Notes: generated by a model not told the origin, from the sequence alone. Shown: positions 9,514-18,362, numbered from the stretch's first letter. The stretch is 64,000 bases of DNA from Caulobacter sp. NIBR1757 (GCF_027912495.1 NZ_CP115463.1:186001-250000), one strand, 5' to 3'. Program-made: numbers and translations.

Positions 9514-9708
9514 ATGACGGAAGCTCCCTCCCCCATCGACGTCGATCCGCGCCTGCTGGAGGCCCTGGTCTGTCCGATCACTCATGGCCCGCTGGAGTAT
9601 GACCGCGCTGCCGGCGAGCTGATCAGTAAGGGCGCCAAGCTGGCCTACCCCATCCGCGATGGCGTGCCGGTGATGCTGCCGGAAGAGGCGCGGGAACTGT
9701 CAGAGTAA
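9514..9708 (+). CDS. Trm112-family small protein
   Basis: 64 residues. [51 protein letters not shown] is the complete Trm112 (UPF0434, YcaR-like) pattern. In eukaryotes and archaea these proteins activate methyltransferases; the bacterial role is less clear. Only one of the usual zinc-ligand cysteines (in LVCP) is present, typical for proteobacterial members. Ten bases after the Lon-N gene, same strand. Confidence 0.9.
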   Translation: MTEAPSPIDVDPRLLEALVCPITHGPLEYDRAAGELISKGAKLAYPIRDGVPVMLPEEARELSE

Positions 9709-9728
9709 CCGGAGCGACTGCCCCCCGA

Positions 9729-10988
9729 TCAGAGCGCCTCGCCGCGCAGCAGCCGGGGCAGGTCGCCGACCGCGCCGCCGGCTTCCCGCATGAAGAAGCG
9801 GCGGGCCGGGCCGATGCGGTTGACTAGCGCCAGGCCGAGGCCGCGCGCCAGACGCACTGGCGCGAGGTCGTTGGAGAACAGATGGACGAACAGGTCCATG
9901 CCGGCGCTGAGCATGGTGTTGTCGAACCGCCGCCAGGCGCCGTAGCGCTCGAGCACCGCCTCCGAGCCGATATCCTCGCCCAGCCGCAAGGCCTCGACCA
10001 CCACCTCGGCCAGGGCGCCGACGTCCTTGAGGCCGAGGTTCAGGCCCTGTCCGGCGATCGGATGCACCCCGTGGGCGGCGTCGCCCAGCAGGGCGATGCG
10101 CGGCGCGCTCATCCGTTCGGCCAGGGCCAGCGAGAGGGGATAGACGAAGGTCGGCCCCTGCACCGTGGGAACCCCGAGGACCTCGCCGAACCGCCGCTGC
10201 AGGTGGGCCTGCAGGATCTCCGGGCGGGCCTTGCGCAGGGCTTCGGCCTGGGCCGTCTTTTCGGTCCAGACCAGGCTGGCGCGCTGGCCGGTCAGGGGCA
10301 GGATGGCGAACGGGCCGCCCGGCAGGAAGTATTCGTGGGCCACGCCCTCATGGTCGTGCTCCAGGGCGACGGTGGCCACCACGCCCGACTGGCCATAGCC
10401 CCAGCCGACCACCCCGATCCCCGCCGCCTCGCGCACCGGCGAGATGCGCCCCTCGGCCCCGACGACCAGGGGCGCGCGAAGGGTGCGGCCATCGGCCAGC
10501 CTGACGGTGGCGGCGCTGGCGCTGACCTCGACGCCGCTGACCCTTGCGGGGGCGATGACGGTCAGTTCCGGCCGGCGGCCGACGGCGGCGGCCAGGCCGG
10601 CGCGGATGCGGCGGTTCTCCAGCATGTAGCCCATGGCTTCGCCGTTCGAGGAATCGCCGATCTCGGCGCTGTCGAAGCGCAGGAAGGCCGAGCCCGCCGG
10701 GGCCGCCGCGGCGCCGGGCTTGCGGCCGTCGGTGACGAGGATCTGCTCGATGCGCTGGGCGTGCGGCTCGAGGTCCTCGCCGACACCGATGGCGCGCCAC
10801 TGGCGGAAGCTGGAATAGGCGATGGCGCTGGAGCGGCCGTCGAAGGTGGGGGCCAGCTGGTCGTCGAAGGGGGCCGGATCGACGAGGATGGCGGTGAGGC
10901 CGGCGCTGGCCAGGGCCAGTCCCAGGGTCGCCCCGGCCATGCCGGCCCCGGCGATGATGACGTCTGCGTCGAAGGCTGTGTCAGTCAT
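9729..10988 (-). CDS. UbiH/UbiF/COQ6-family FAD monooxygenase
   Basis: 419 residues. The N-terminal FAD dinucleotide-binding loop is DVIIAGAGMAGATLGLALASAGL (split by a conserved Gly-X-Gly-X2-Gly), and GDAAHGVHPIAGQGLNLGLKDV near residue 300 is the second FAD signature; an NADPH-type motif lies at about 165-180. Members hydroxylate the ubiquinone ring. Which position (C1, C5 or C6) is hydroxylated cannot be said. Converges with the Trm112 gene. Confidence 0.9.
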   Translation of the reverse strand: MTDTAFDADVIIAGAGMAGATLGLALASAGLTAILVDPAPFDDQLAPTFDGRSSAIAYSSFRQWRAIGVGEDLEPHAQRIEQILVTDGRKPGAAAAPAGSAFLRFDSAEIGDSSNGEAMGYMLENRRIRAGLAAAVGRRPELTVIAPARVSGVEVSASAATVRLADGRTLRAPLVVGAEGRISPVREAAGIGVVGWGYGQSGVVATVALEHDHEGVAHEYFLPGGPFAILPLTGQRASLVWTEKTAQAEALRKARPEILQAHLQRRFGEVLGVPTVQGPTFVYPLSLALAERMSAPRIALLGDAAHGVHPIAGQGLNLGLKDVGALAEVVVEALRLGEDIGSEAVLERYGAWRRFDNTMLSAGMDLFVHLFSNDLAPVRLARGLGLALVNRIGPARRFFMREAGGAVGDLPRLLRGEAL

Positions 10989-11031
10989 GATCGGGATATG
11001 GGCCGACGGCCGGGACCTGTCCAGACGGACG

Positions 11032-11916
11032 CTACAGGGCGAAGGCCGCCGAGACGATCTCGCCGTCCGGGGTGAGGGCCGCCCGCTTCATGCCCTGGCT
11101 GACGTAGGGCATGGTGATGCTGCCGTCCGCGGCCACGGCGATCAGGCCGCCGTCGCCGCCCATGGCCGCGATCTCGGCCAGCACCGCATCGGCCGCCTCC
11201 GCCAGCGACTGGCCGCCGAAGCGCATGCGGTGGGCCAGCTGGGCGGCGGCCGCGACCTTGACGAAATACTCTCCCTGGCCGGTGCAGCTGACCGCCACCG
11301 TCTGGTCGGCCCAGCAGCCGGCCCCGATGATCGGCGTGTCGCCGACGCGCCCCGGCATCTTGCCGAACACCCCGCCGGTGGAGGTGCAGGCGGCCAGGCG
11401 GCCTTCGCCGTCGCGCACCACGCAGCCGACCGTGCCGTGGGCCAGGGTTCCCGGCGGATGGTTGTCCTCGAAGGTTCCGGCGCGGGTGAACCAGGCTTCC
11501 GGGTCGGCGATGCGGGCGTAACCGCGCGCCGCCGCCAGGCCTGCCGCGCCGCCGCCCGCCAGCATCACATGCTGGGTGCGCTCCAGCACCTCGCGGGCGA
11601 CGGCGATCGGGCTTTCGTAGCCGACCAGGGCCGCCACCGATCCGCAGCGCAGCAGGGCGCCGTCCATGATCGCCGCGTCCAGCTCATAGACCCCGTCGGT
11701 GTTGGGCGAGGCGCCGCGGCCGGCGACATAGAGGCCGGAGACCTCCAGCTCGCGGGTGATTGTTTCGGCCACGTCGAGGGCGCTCATCCCGGCCTTCAGC
11801 ATGTCGCGTCCAGCTTCGACCTGGCCGCGCATGTGGGCGATCTCGCGATCATAGTCGCGGCCGGCCTTGGCGCCGGCGCCGCCATGCAGAACGAGACTCA
11901 AACATTTGTTCGCCAT
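11032..11916 (-). CDS. iaaA: Isoaspartyl peptidase / plant-type L-asparaginase
   Basis: 294 residues, an Ntn-hydrolase precursor. Gly161-Thr162 in AHGTVGCVVRD is the autocleavage site; Thr162 would be the nucleophile of the beta subunit. LVLHGGAGA at the N-terminus, GRGASPNTDG and the MPGRVGDTPIIGAG segment with its substrate-binding Arg are family signatures. It releases aspartate from isoaspartyl dipeptides and can hydrolyse asparagine. Divergent from the quinone oxidoreductase with about 80 bases between. Confidence 0.92.
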   Translation of the reverse strand: MANKCLSLVLHGGAGAKAGRDYDREIAHMRGQVEAGRDMLKAGMSALDVAETITRELEVSGLYVAGRGASPNTDGVYELDAAIMDGALLRCGSVAALVGYESPIAVAREVLERTQHVMLAGGGAAGLAAARGYARIADPEAWFTRAGTFEDNHPPGTLAHGTVGCVVRDGEGRLAACTSTGGVFGKMPGRVGDTPIIGAGCWADQTVAVSCTGQGEYFVKVAAAAQLAHRMRFGGQSLAEAADAVLAEIAAMGGDGGLIAVAADGSITMPYVSQGMKRAALTPDGEIVSAAFAL

Positions 11917-11994
11917 CGCGGGCCTCCGGCCTTATGAACGTTTCAACGGCGGCGATAGCCTCTGTCGCCTCAACAGAAAAGCGGGAGAGTTGGC

Positions 11995-12993
11995 ATGAAG
12001 GCAGTGCTGAGCAAGGTCGTGGGCGGTCCGGAGACCCTGGTGGTCGATGAGATCGACGAGCCCACCTGCGGTCCGGGGCAGGTTCTGCTGTCGGTGAAGG
12101 CCTGCGGGGTCAACTACCCCGACGTGCTGATGATCCAGGACATGTACCAGTTCAAGCCGCCGCGGCCCTTCTCGCCGGGCGGCGAAGTCTCGGGCGTGGT
12201 CAAGGCGCTGGGCGAGGGCGTGACCAACGTCAAGGTCGGCGACCGGGTGCTGGCCAGCACCGGCAGCGGCGGCATGGCGCAGGTGGTGGCGCTGGACGCC
12301 GGCCGCCTGACCCCCATCGCCGACGCCATGCCCTTCGACGAGGCGGCGGCCTTCATGATGACCTATGGCACCAGCTGGTACGCCCTGAAGGACCGGGGCC
12401 ACCTGAAGGCCGGCGAGACCCTGCTGGTGCTCGGCGCGGCCGGCGGCGTCGGCCTGGCGGCCGTCGAGCTCGGCAAGGCCATGGGCGCGCGGGTGATCGC
12501 GGCGGCCTCCAGCCAGGAGAAGGTCGACCTGGCCATCAAGCACGGCGCCGAGTCCGGCGTCGTCTATCCGACCGGCCCCTTCGACAAGGAGGGGACCAAG
12601 GCGCTGGCCCAGCTGTTCAAGGACGCCTGCGGACCCGCCGGCTGGGACGTCGCCTATGACGCGGTGGGCGGCGACTACGCCGAGGCCACCATCCGCGCCG
12701 CCGGCTGGGGCGGTCGCTTCCTGGTCATCGGCTTCCCGGCCGGCATCCCCAAGGTGCCGCTGAACCTGACCCTGCTGAAGAGTTGCGACATCGTCGGGGT
12801 GTTCTGGGGGGCCGCCGTGGCGCGCGATCCCAAGGCGCACCAGGAAAACGTCAAGCAGCTGATGGACATGTACGCCGAGGGCAAGATCAAGCCCTTCGTC
12901 TCCGAGCGCTTCAGCCTGGAGAAGGCCGGCGACGCCATCGCCCACCTCGCGGCCCGCAAGGCCATGGGCAAGGTGGTCGTGGTCACGGAATAG
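11995..12993 (+). CDS. NADPH:quinone oxidoreductase-like MDR protein
   Basis: 332 residues of the medium-chain dehydrogenase/reductase superfamily, quinone oxidoreductase branch without zinc ligands. CGVNYPDVLMIQDMYQFKPP with PFSPGGEVSGVV, then LLVLGAAGGVGLAAVELGKAMG (NADPH-binding AXXGXXG) near residue 145, are diagnostic. The substrate is unknown; a carbon-carbon double bond of an enone or acyl-CoA is likely. An SDR gene follows 69 bases downstream on the same strand, suggesting a joint oxidoreductase operon. Confidence 0.88.
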   Translation: MKAVLSKVVGGPETLVVDEIDEPTCGPGQVLLSVKACGVNYPDVLMIQDMYQFKPPRPFSPGGEVSGVVKALGEGVTNVKVGDRVLASTGSGGMAQVVALDAGRLTPIADAMPFDEAAAFMMTYGTSWYALKDRGHLKAGETLLVLGAAGGVGLAAVELGKAMGARVIAAASSQEKVDLAIKHGAESGVVYPTGPFDKEGTKALAQLFKDACGPAGWDVAYDAVGGDYAEATIRAAGWGGRFLVIGFPAGIPKVPLNLTLLKSCDIVGVFWGAAVARDPKAHQENVKQLMDMYAEGKIKPFVSERFSLEKAGDAIAHLAARKAMGKVVVVTE

Positions 12994-13062
12994 GGACAGC
13001 GAAGGCCTGCCTGGCGGGGTCCGGGCAGGCCCAATAATCAACGATATCGGGAAGGACGACAG

Positions 13063-13950
13063 ATGGCCGGAAGGCTTGAGGGAAAGGTCGCCGTGATCAC
13101 CGGCGGCGCATCGGGGATCGGGCTGGGCGCGGTCGAGATGTTCGTGGCCGAGGGGGCGAAGGTCGTCGCCGCCGACCTGCAGGACGAGAAGGGGGCGATG
13201 CTGGAAAAGCGTTTCCCCGACACCGTCCGCTACAGCCATTGCGACGTCACCGTCGAAACGGACGTGGCCCGGACCATCGCCCTGGCCGACAGCGCCTTCG
13301 GCGGTCTCGACATCCTGTTCAACAACGCCGGCCACGGCGGCACGACGACGGGCGTGGCCGACATGGACGCGGCCGGCTGGGACGCCACCTTCGCGCTGCT
13401 GGTCAAGGGCCCGATGCTGGGCATGAAGTACGCCCTGCCCCTGATGGTGAAGCGGGGCGGCGGCAGTGTGATCAACACCGCCTCGATCGCCGGGCTGCAG
13501 GCCGGGTTCGGCCCCATCGCCTACAGCGCCGCCAAATGCGCTGTCATCCACATGAGCCGCTGCGCCGCCGCCGAGCTGTCGCCGCAGAAGATCCGCGTCA
13601 ACGCCATCTGCCCGGGCCTGATCGCCACCTCGATCTTCGGGGCCAGCATGGGGCTTCCCCGCGAGGTGGCCGACCAGATGGCCGCCCAGGTCGCCGAGAT
13701 CGGCCACAAGGTGCAGCCCTATCCCAAGTCCGGCGCGCCGGAGGACATCGCCCGCGCCGCCCTCTACCTGGCCAGCGACGACTCGGTGTTCGTCACCGGC
13801 ACCCATCTGGTGGTCGATGGCGGCATCACCATCGGCGGTCGCGGCAGCTGGGACCCCAACGCCGCCTCGCCGATCCTGGAAGCCCTCGGCATCTCCGCCG
13901 AACAGGCGCAACAGATGCGCGCCGCCATGCAGGCCCAGCAGGCGGGCTAG
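13063..13950 (+). CDS. SDR family oxidoreductase
   Basis: 295 residues, classical short-chain dehydrogenase: cofactor loop TGGASGIGLGA at about 14-24, NNAGHGG near residue 87, and catalytic SIAGL...YSAAKCAV (Ser, Tyr, Lys) near 145-160. The C-terminus is about 35 residues longer than average, with DPNAASPILEALGISAEQAQQM. Substrate unknown. The next gene (2OG oxygenase, GTG start) begins 12 bases after the stop. Confidence 0.9.
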   Translation: MAGRLEGKVAVITGGASGIGLGAVEMFVAEGAKVVAADLQDEKGAMLEKRFPDTVRYSHCDVTVETDVARTIALADSAFGGLDILFNNAGHGGTTTGVADMDAAGWDATFALLVKGPMLGMKYALPLMVKRGGGSVINTASIAGLQAGFGPIAYSAAKCAVIHMSRCAAAELSPQKIRVNAICPGLIATSIFGASMGLPREVADQMAAQVAEIGHKVQPYPKSGAPEDIARAALYLASDDSVFVTGTHLVVDGGITIGGRGSWDPNAASPILEALGISAEQAQQMRAAMQAQQAG

Positions 13951-13962
13951 GGAGCGTCTCAA

Positions 13963-14685
13963 GTGCAGCTGACCATCGACCCGGCCCTCGACCCCGCCAG
14001 CCTGGCGAAGGTCTTCCGGCGGCTGGGTCGGCTGCATATTCCGGGCTTCCTGGCCGGCGACGGGGCGGACCGGGTGGCCGCGGCCCTGGCCGGGCCGGAG
14101 GTTCCCTGGATCAAGACCTGGCGCACGACGGGGCCCAGCCTCGATGGCGACCTGGCCCAGTTCGACGGCATGACGCCGGACAACCGGGCCGCCTTCGACG
14201 CCGAGATGAAGATCGCTGCGGCAGACGGCTTCTGCTTCCAGTTCGACGCCTGGCGGGTCAGTGACGACATCGACAGGGGCGTGCGGCGGGGCGGCGCCCT
14301 GGCCCCGGTCGAGGCGGTGCATGATCTCGTCAACAGCCGCGCCTTCCTGGATTTCGTCGCCGCCCTGACCGGGGAGACGCGCGGGACCTTCGCCGACACC
14401 ATGGCCAGCCGCTACCGGCCCGGCGACTTCCTGTCGGCCCATGATGACCATGTCAGCGGCAAGAACCGCCTGTTCGCCTATGTGCTCAACTTTACCCCGG
14501 TCTGGCGGCCCGACTGGGGCGGGGTGCTAAGCTTCCTCGACGAGGACGGCCATGTCGCCGAGGGCTACAGCCCCAGCTTCAACGCCCTGAATATCTTCGC
14601 CATCCCCAGCGCCCACGCCGTCTCCTACGTCGCCCCCTACGCCGGGGCGAACCGCCATGCGGTGACCGGCTGGGTGCGCCACTGA
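13963..14685 (+). CDS. 2-oxoglutarate/Fe(II) oxygenase family protein
   Basis: 240 residues, GTG start. FLSAHDDHVSGKNRLFAYVLNFTPVWRPDWGGVLSF near residues 145-180 shows the HXD iron ligands (His-Asp-Asp), with Arg/Trp-Gly-Gly, and a distal histidine and arginine in AVSYVAPYAGANRHAVTGWVR, the prolyl-4-hydroxylase-like double-stranded beta-helix pattern. Substrate unknown. Its TGA overlaps the ATG of the DMT exporter (TGATG), so they are coupled. Confidence 0.85.
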   Translation: MQLTIDPALDPASLAKVFRRLGRLHIPGFLAGDGADRVAAALAGPEVPWIKTWRTTGPSLDGDLAQFDGMTPDNRAAFDAEMKIAAADGFCFQFDAWRVSDDIDRGVRRGGALAPVEAVHDLVNSRAFLDFVAALTGETRGTFADTMASRYRPGDFLSAHDDHVSGKNRLFAYVLNFTPVWRPDWGGVLSFLDEDGHVAEGYSPSFNALNIFAIPSAHAVSYVAPYAGANRHAVTGWVRH

Positions 14686-15656
14686 TGCCTGAAGAGCTTC
14701 CGCCCCTCGGAAAGCGTGAACGGGCCCGCGCCGCTTACCAGGGCCTGACGCCCAACCTGCGCGGGGCCCTGTGGATGCTGGCCTCGGCCATCGCCTTCAC
14801 GGCCATGACCAGCATGATCAAGCTGCTCGGCTCCAACTACGACGCCGCCCTGCAGACCTTCTATCGCTCGGCGGCGGGCCTCGTGGTCCTGCTGCCGATG
14901 ATCCTGCGCGATGTGAAGGGGGCCTTCCGCACCACCCGGCTGGGCATCCTGCTGTTCCGCTCGGGCGCCGGCACGGTGGCCATGATCCTCAGCTTCTACG
15001 CCTTCCAGGTCCTGCCCCTGGCCGAGGCCAATGCGCTTAGCTTCACCCGCACCCTGTGGCTGGTCCCGCTGGCCTTCTTCGTCCTGCGCGAAAGCCTCGG
15101 CGTCTGGCGGATCGGGGCGGCCCTGGTCGGGTTCGCCGGGGTCTGCGTCATGCTGGCCCCGGGTTTCACCAATGGCGGCCACGGCTTCGGCCTCGGCCAG
15201 TTCGCGGCTCTCGGCTCGGCGGCCCTGTTCGCCATGACCATCACCGGCATGAAGGTGATGACCCGCGACCACAGCCCCTTCGTGCTGCTGGTCTATGCCG
15301 CCGTGCTCGGGGTGGCCTTTTCCATCCCGCCGGCCCTGTTCGTCTGGGCCTGGCCGACGCCGGTCGATTTCGTCCTGCTCTGCGTCATGGGCGTCCTCGG
15401 GATCGTCACCCAGGGCTGCTACATCAAGGGCATGCAGATCGGCGACGCCGCCGCCATGGCCCCGATCGACTACACGCGGCTGGTCTTCACCGCCTTCGTC
15501 GGCTTCGTGGTCTTCGCCGAGGTGCCGACCTGGACCACCCTGCTGGGCGCCGCCATCGTCGTCGTCTCGACCCTGGTCATCACCTGGCGCGAACAGCGGG
15601 CCGGAAAGCTGGAGCGGGACATGAAGGAACGCGAACTGGACCTGCCGGCCAACTGA
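14685..15656 (+). CDS. DMT-superfamily (EamA) transporter
   Basis: 323 residues, ten predicted membrane segments as two EamA repeats (about 30-150 and 175-300); the first repeat starts RGALWMLASAIAFTAMTSMIK. The C-terminal tail is charged (EQRAGKLERDMKERELDLP). Family members export amino acids, metabolites or drugs. Coupling to a 2OG oxygenase gene suggests export of a hydroxylated product or its precursor, but this is only inference. Confidence 0.88.
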   Translation: MPEELPPLGKRERARAAYQGLTPNLRGALWMLASAIAFTAMTSMIKLLGSNYDAALQTFYRSAAGLVVLLPMILRDVKGAFRTTRLGILLFRSGAGTVAMILSFYAFQVLPLAEANALSFTRTLWLVPLAFFVLRESLGVWRIGAALVGFAGVCVMLAPGFTNGGHGFGLGQFAALGSAALFAMTITGMKVMTRDHSPFVLLVYAAVLGVAFSIPPALFVWAWPTPVDFVLLCVMGVLGIVTQGCYIKGMQIGDAAAMAPIDYTRLVFTAFVGFVVFAEVPTWTTLLGAAIVVVSTLVITWREQRAGKLERDMKERELDLPAN

Positions 15657-15728
15657 TTTCTCCAAAACAGGGCGTTGACACAAAAACCCGCGTGACGCGA
15701 ACTGGCCTCCAACCTTGGGGAGGACGCC

Positions 15729-16358
15729 ATGACCACGACCGGCTTCGATCAATCCATCTATCCGGGCGATTCCTGGATGCAGTGGCTGCGCTCGGCCAGC
15801 CCGATCGCCGTCACCGGCTTCTACCTGGCCCCGGCCCCCTACCATTCGGACACCAGCTGGATGGCGACCCGCGCCGGCCTGGCCGCCGCCGGCTGGGGCT
15901 TCCTGCCGGTCTTCGTCGGCCTGCAGGACGGCGCTTCCTCCCTGAGCGCCCCGCGGGGAACCACCGATGGCCAGTCGGCCGCCAGCCTGATGCGCGGCGC
16001 CGGCTTCCCCTCGGACTCGACGGTCTTCCTCGACATCGAGACCGGCGGGCCGATCTCCCCGCCGTTCGAGGCCTATATCGACGCCTGGATCGCGGCCGTG
16101 CAGGCGGCGGGCTTCATCCCCGGACTCTATTGCAGCCACCTCCTGATCGGCTGGGCCCAGGCGCGGGTGAGCCGGATCTGGAGTTTTCATATTCCGGACA
16201 ACGGCGGCCAGACCTTCGATCCCGCCAACCTGCCGCCCGGCGCGATCGATCCCGGCGCGGTGGCCACCCAGTACCGCCAGAACGTCTATCTGGAGGGCTA
16301 TGCCCACGACGCCGTCGATCTCAACCTCTGCAACAGTCCCGATCCGTCGCGGCCGTAG
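15729..16358 (+). CDS. DUF1906 glycoside hydrolase-like protein
   Basis: 209 residues. TGFDQSIYPGD opens a TIM-barrel-type DUF1906 domain (GH25-like): VTGFYLAPAPYHSDTSW, LPVFVGLQD, TVFLDIETGG (likely catalytic Asp and Glu), GFIPGLYCSHLLI, IWSFHIPDN and the final AHDAVDLNLCN (Val-Asp-X-Asn pattern). Known relatives are linked to peptidoglycan or other glycan cleavage. No signal peptide is seen, so the protein is either cytoplasmic or needs another exporter. It stands alone, about 70 bases after the DMT gene, without a phage context. Confidence 0.85.
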   Translation: MTTTGFDQSIYPGDSWMQWLRSASPIAVTGFYLAPAPYHSDTSWMATRAGLAAAGWGFLPVFVGLQDGASSLSAPRGTTDGQSAASLMRGAGFPSDSTVFLDIETGGPISPPFEAYIDAWIAAVQAAGFIPGLYCSHLLIGWAQARVSRIWSFHIPDNGGQTFDPANLPPGAIDPGAVATQYRQNVYLEGYAHDAVDLNLCNSPDPSRP

Positions 16359-16509
16359 AGCCTCGGCGGCTTAACGAAGCGGCGACCATTATACAGCGCC
16401 TCGCCCGACCCACAAAAAAGAGCGGCGCCGGCCGAAAGCGGGCAAAACCCCTTGGTCTGTTGGCTTTGGCGTGGGTTCAGGGCGCCGGAATGTCGGCTGG
16501 CGCGTAGGT

Positions 16510-16570
16510 GCGGCGTAGGTCGGTCGGCGGGTTTTGTGGGCCGAAATGGCGGCGGCGCGACCTACGCCGC
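16510..16570. repeat. 13-bp perfect inverted repeat with internal secondary palindrome
   Basis: Arms GCGGCGTAGGTCG (16510-16522) and its exact reverse complement (16558-16570) flank a 35-base centre that itself has complementary TCGGC/GCCGA ends, so a long branched hairpin can form. It lies between convergent stops and could serve as a bidirectional terminator or REP-type element. Confidence 0.65.
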
Positions 16571-16616
16571 CGGCCGGGCGGCGGGTTGCGGCCCGGCGAG
16601 GGCCGAAAAGCCGATG

Positions 16617-16634
16617 AATATGTCTAGACATATT
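16617..16634. promoter_or_regulatory. 18-bp perfect palindrome, operator-like
   Basis: AATATGTCTAGACATATT is a perfect palindrome with a TGTCTAGACA core, the shape of GntR/MarR-type operators. It is unusual because neither flanking gene starts here: both end in this gap. The function is unknown. Confidence 0.5.
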
Positions 16635-16669
16635 GCCAAAGGCCCCGGCGGGCGGGGTTTTGAGGGCGT

Positions 16670-17413
16670 TCAGCCGATCCCCAGCGACAGGAAGCGCCCG
16701 GCGAACAGCAGCTGCGAGCCGAAGTAGAGGAACCAGATCAGCCAGGCGGTCAGGCGCGGCGAGCCGAAGAGCTTCACCCCCTTGAACATCTCGGCGGCGA
16801 GAATGGCGTCGGAGGCCATGAACATCAGGGCGGCGAGGGCCAGGGGCACGCCCTGCCGCGAGACGGTCAGGCTGGCGACCACCATGGCGGTGATGACGAC
16901 GGCGTAGGCGACGACCGGCCAGCGCATGTCGCCGAGGGACGGCCACAGCCAGCGCAGCATCCAGACGGTGGCGGCGACCACGACGCCGGCCACGATCCAG
17001 CCGGCAAGCCCAAGCGTCGGCTCGCCCCAGGGGTCGGGGACCGGCATCAGGAACATGGCCACATAGGCGACATGGCCAAGCAGGAAGGCGACCAGGCCGG
17101 GCAGCAGCCAGCGTTTGGGGTCCCCGGCCAGGAAGCCGTCTCCGATGGCGCACAGGGTCAGTCCGATGGCCGCCGCCCCGCCGATCCAGCGGCTGCTGTG
17201 CAGGAATTCGGCGAAGGCCTGGCTATCGGCTTGCTGCTGGACGGTGGCGTCGCCCAGCCACATCCAAAGGCCGAACAGCGCCAGGGCCCCGACGGCCATC
17301 ATCTTGACGATGGTCCGCAGGGCCGACGGCGGCTTGCCAGCGAACCCCAGGCCGTAGATCAGCCCGGCCGCCAGGGAGATGATGAGGGCGGAGGTGCCGC
17401 CGTTGAAGACCAT
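16670..17413 (-). CDS. YhhN/TMEM86 family membrane protein (lysoplasmalogenase-like)
   Basis: 247 residues with about eight membrane segments. The pattern GDGFLAGDPKRWLLPGLVAFLLGHVAYVAMF and later FMASDAILAAEMF matches YhhN proteins, whose animal member TMEM86B is a lysoplasmalogenase; two conserved Asp residues (in the GDGFL and SDAIL segments) are proposed catalytic ligands. ATG 17413 has GGAGGA eight bases upstream, better than the in-frame start 19 codons earlier. Bacterial substrate unproven. Confidence 0.8.
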   Translation of the reverse strand: MVFNGGTSALIISLAAGLIYGLGFAGKPPSALRTIVKMMAVGALALFGLWMWLGDATVQQQADSQAFAEFLHSSRWIGGAAAIGLTLCAIGDGFLAGDPKRWLLPGLVAFLLGHVAYVAMFLMPVPDPWGEPTLGLAGWIVAGVVVAATVWMLRWLWPSLGDMRWPVVAYAVVITAMVVASLTVSRQGVPLALAALMFMASDAILAAEMFKGVKLFGSPRLTAWLIWFLYFGSQLLFAGRFLSLGIG

Positions 17414-17489
17414 GCCCCGTCCTCCAGCCCAGATTGAGGGGAGGAGACGGTGCGCCGGGGCTGGCGTCAAGTTTTGGGCCGTCGTGGGC

Positions 17490-18362
17490 CTAGTAGAGGA
17501 GCCACATGGTGATCCCCATGACGATAAGAATCAGCGCCAGCCAACTGAGCACCCAAGCCATCCGGCCGGTCAGGCCCTGCCAGCCGACCAGCCCCATGCG
17601 GCGCAGTCCCGCCCCGGCAACCGCCGCGACCGTGAAGCTGATGGCCAGGAAGACAATCACGTCGTTCATGAGGCTCGACAGGAAGGTTCCGCCCAAGACG
17701 ATGAGCGCGAAAGTCCCGATCAGAAGCAGGACATCGAAAAGACGTCCATCGAAGCGCCGCCAGGCCAACAAGAGAGCCAGCCCTGCCGGGATGCCCAGGT
17801 AGCCGCCAAGGATGGCTGCCCAGCGGAAGCTCAGGGCGCCGTCTTCCATCAGCCAATAGATGTTGACCCCGAGCGCGAGCGGCAGGATCGCGACAGCGAG
17901 GCCGGCCGCCGCCATGGCGGCCACGCTGCGGGCTCGCGAACGGCCGGTGACGGGCATCAGGGCGTCGGAGAGCAGGCGCAGGAAGCTCACCGCCAGCAGG
18001 GCCAGGCCGAGACCGGCCTTAACGGGGGCAACGAGGTGAAACCGCTCTGGAAGGACGAGGGGCGGGTCGAGTGACGGGAGCATGTTCCACGCAAGAAGCC
18101 CGGTCAGTAGCAGGCCTGGCGCCAGGCGTAGGGCCGAGAGGTCCACCGCCCGCCCAAACGCCTTGATGCCGCGCGGCGCCAAAGTCAGCAGAAGGGCCAG
18201 CATCATCAAAAGGGAGGTCGGCCCGTCGGGACCCGCGCAGAAGCACGTGACCGGTGTCAGCTTGCCGCCGTGGCTGTCTATGGTTGGCGGAGCCTTTCCC
18301 TCGTAGGCCGGAGCGGGCGCGTCGGCTGCGGGCGCAGCGGCGGATGTGGCGGCATAGGCCAT
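17490..18362 (-). CDS. Polytopic membrane protein, unknown function
   Basis: 290 residues. A short Ala/Pro-rich N-terminus (AATSAAAPAADAPAPAYEGK) leads to a motif GGKLTPVTCFCAGPDGPTS with a Cys-Phe-Cys pair, then about seven or eight hydrophobic segments. I do not recognise the family. ATG 18362 is preferred to the in-frame TTG one codon upstream. The Cys-X-Cys pair directly before the first membrane span could be a metal or disulfide site. A TTGACA-like box is seen about 50 bases upstream on the coding strand. Confidence 0.65.
   Translation of the reverse strand: MAYAATSAAAPAADAPAPAYEGKAPPTIDSHGGKLTPVTCFCAGPDGPTSLLMMLALLLTLAPRGIKAFGRAVDLSALRLAPGLLLTGLLAWNMLPSLDPPLVLPERFHLVAPVKAGLGLALLAVSFLRLLSDALMPVTGRSRARSVAAMAAAGLAVAILPLALGVNIYWLMEDGALSFRWAAILGGYLGIPAGLALLLAWRRFDGRLFDVLLLIGTFALIVLGGTFLSSLMNDVIVFLAISFTVAAVAGAGLRRMGLVGWQGLTGRMAWVLSWLALILIVMGITMWLLY

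Larger units (their letters stand above)
16359..16669. other. Gene-free convergent gap with palindromes
   Basis: 311 bases between the stops of two convergent genes. No plausible coding sequence. It contains a 13-bp perfect inverted repeat (GCGGCGTAGGTCG at 16510-16522 against 16558-16570) and, further on, an 18-bp perfect AT-rich palindrome at 16617-16634. The first may be a transcription terminator or a REP-like element. Confidence 0.6.

Noticed and set aside
11932-14451. Long minus-strand open frame over the oxidoreductase genes
   Set aside because: Opposite strand carries clear MDR and SDR genes with intact motifs; the frame is a GC artefact.
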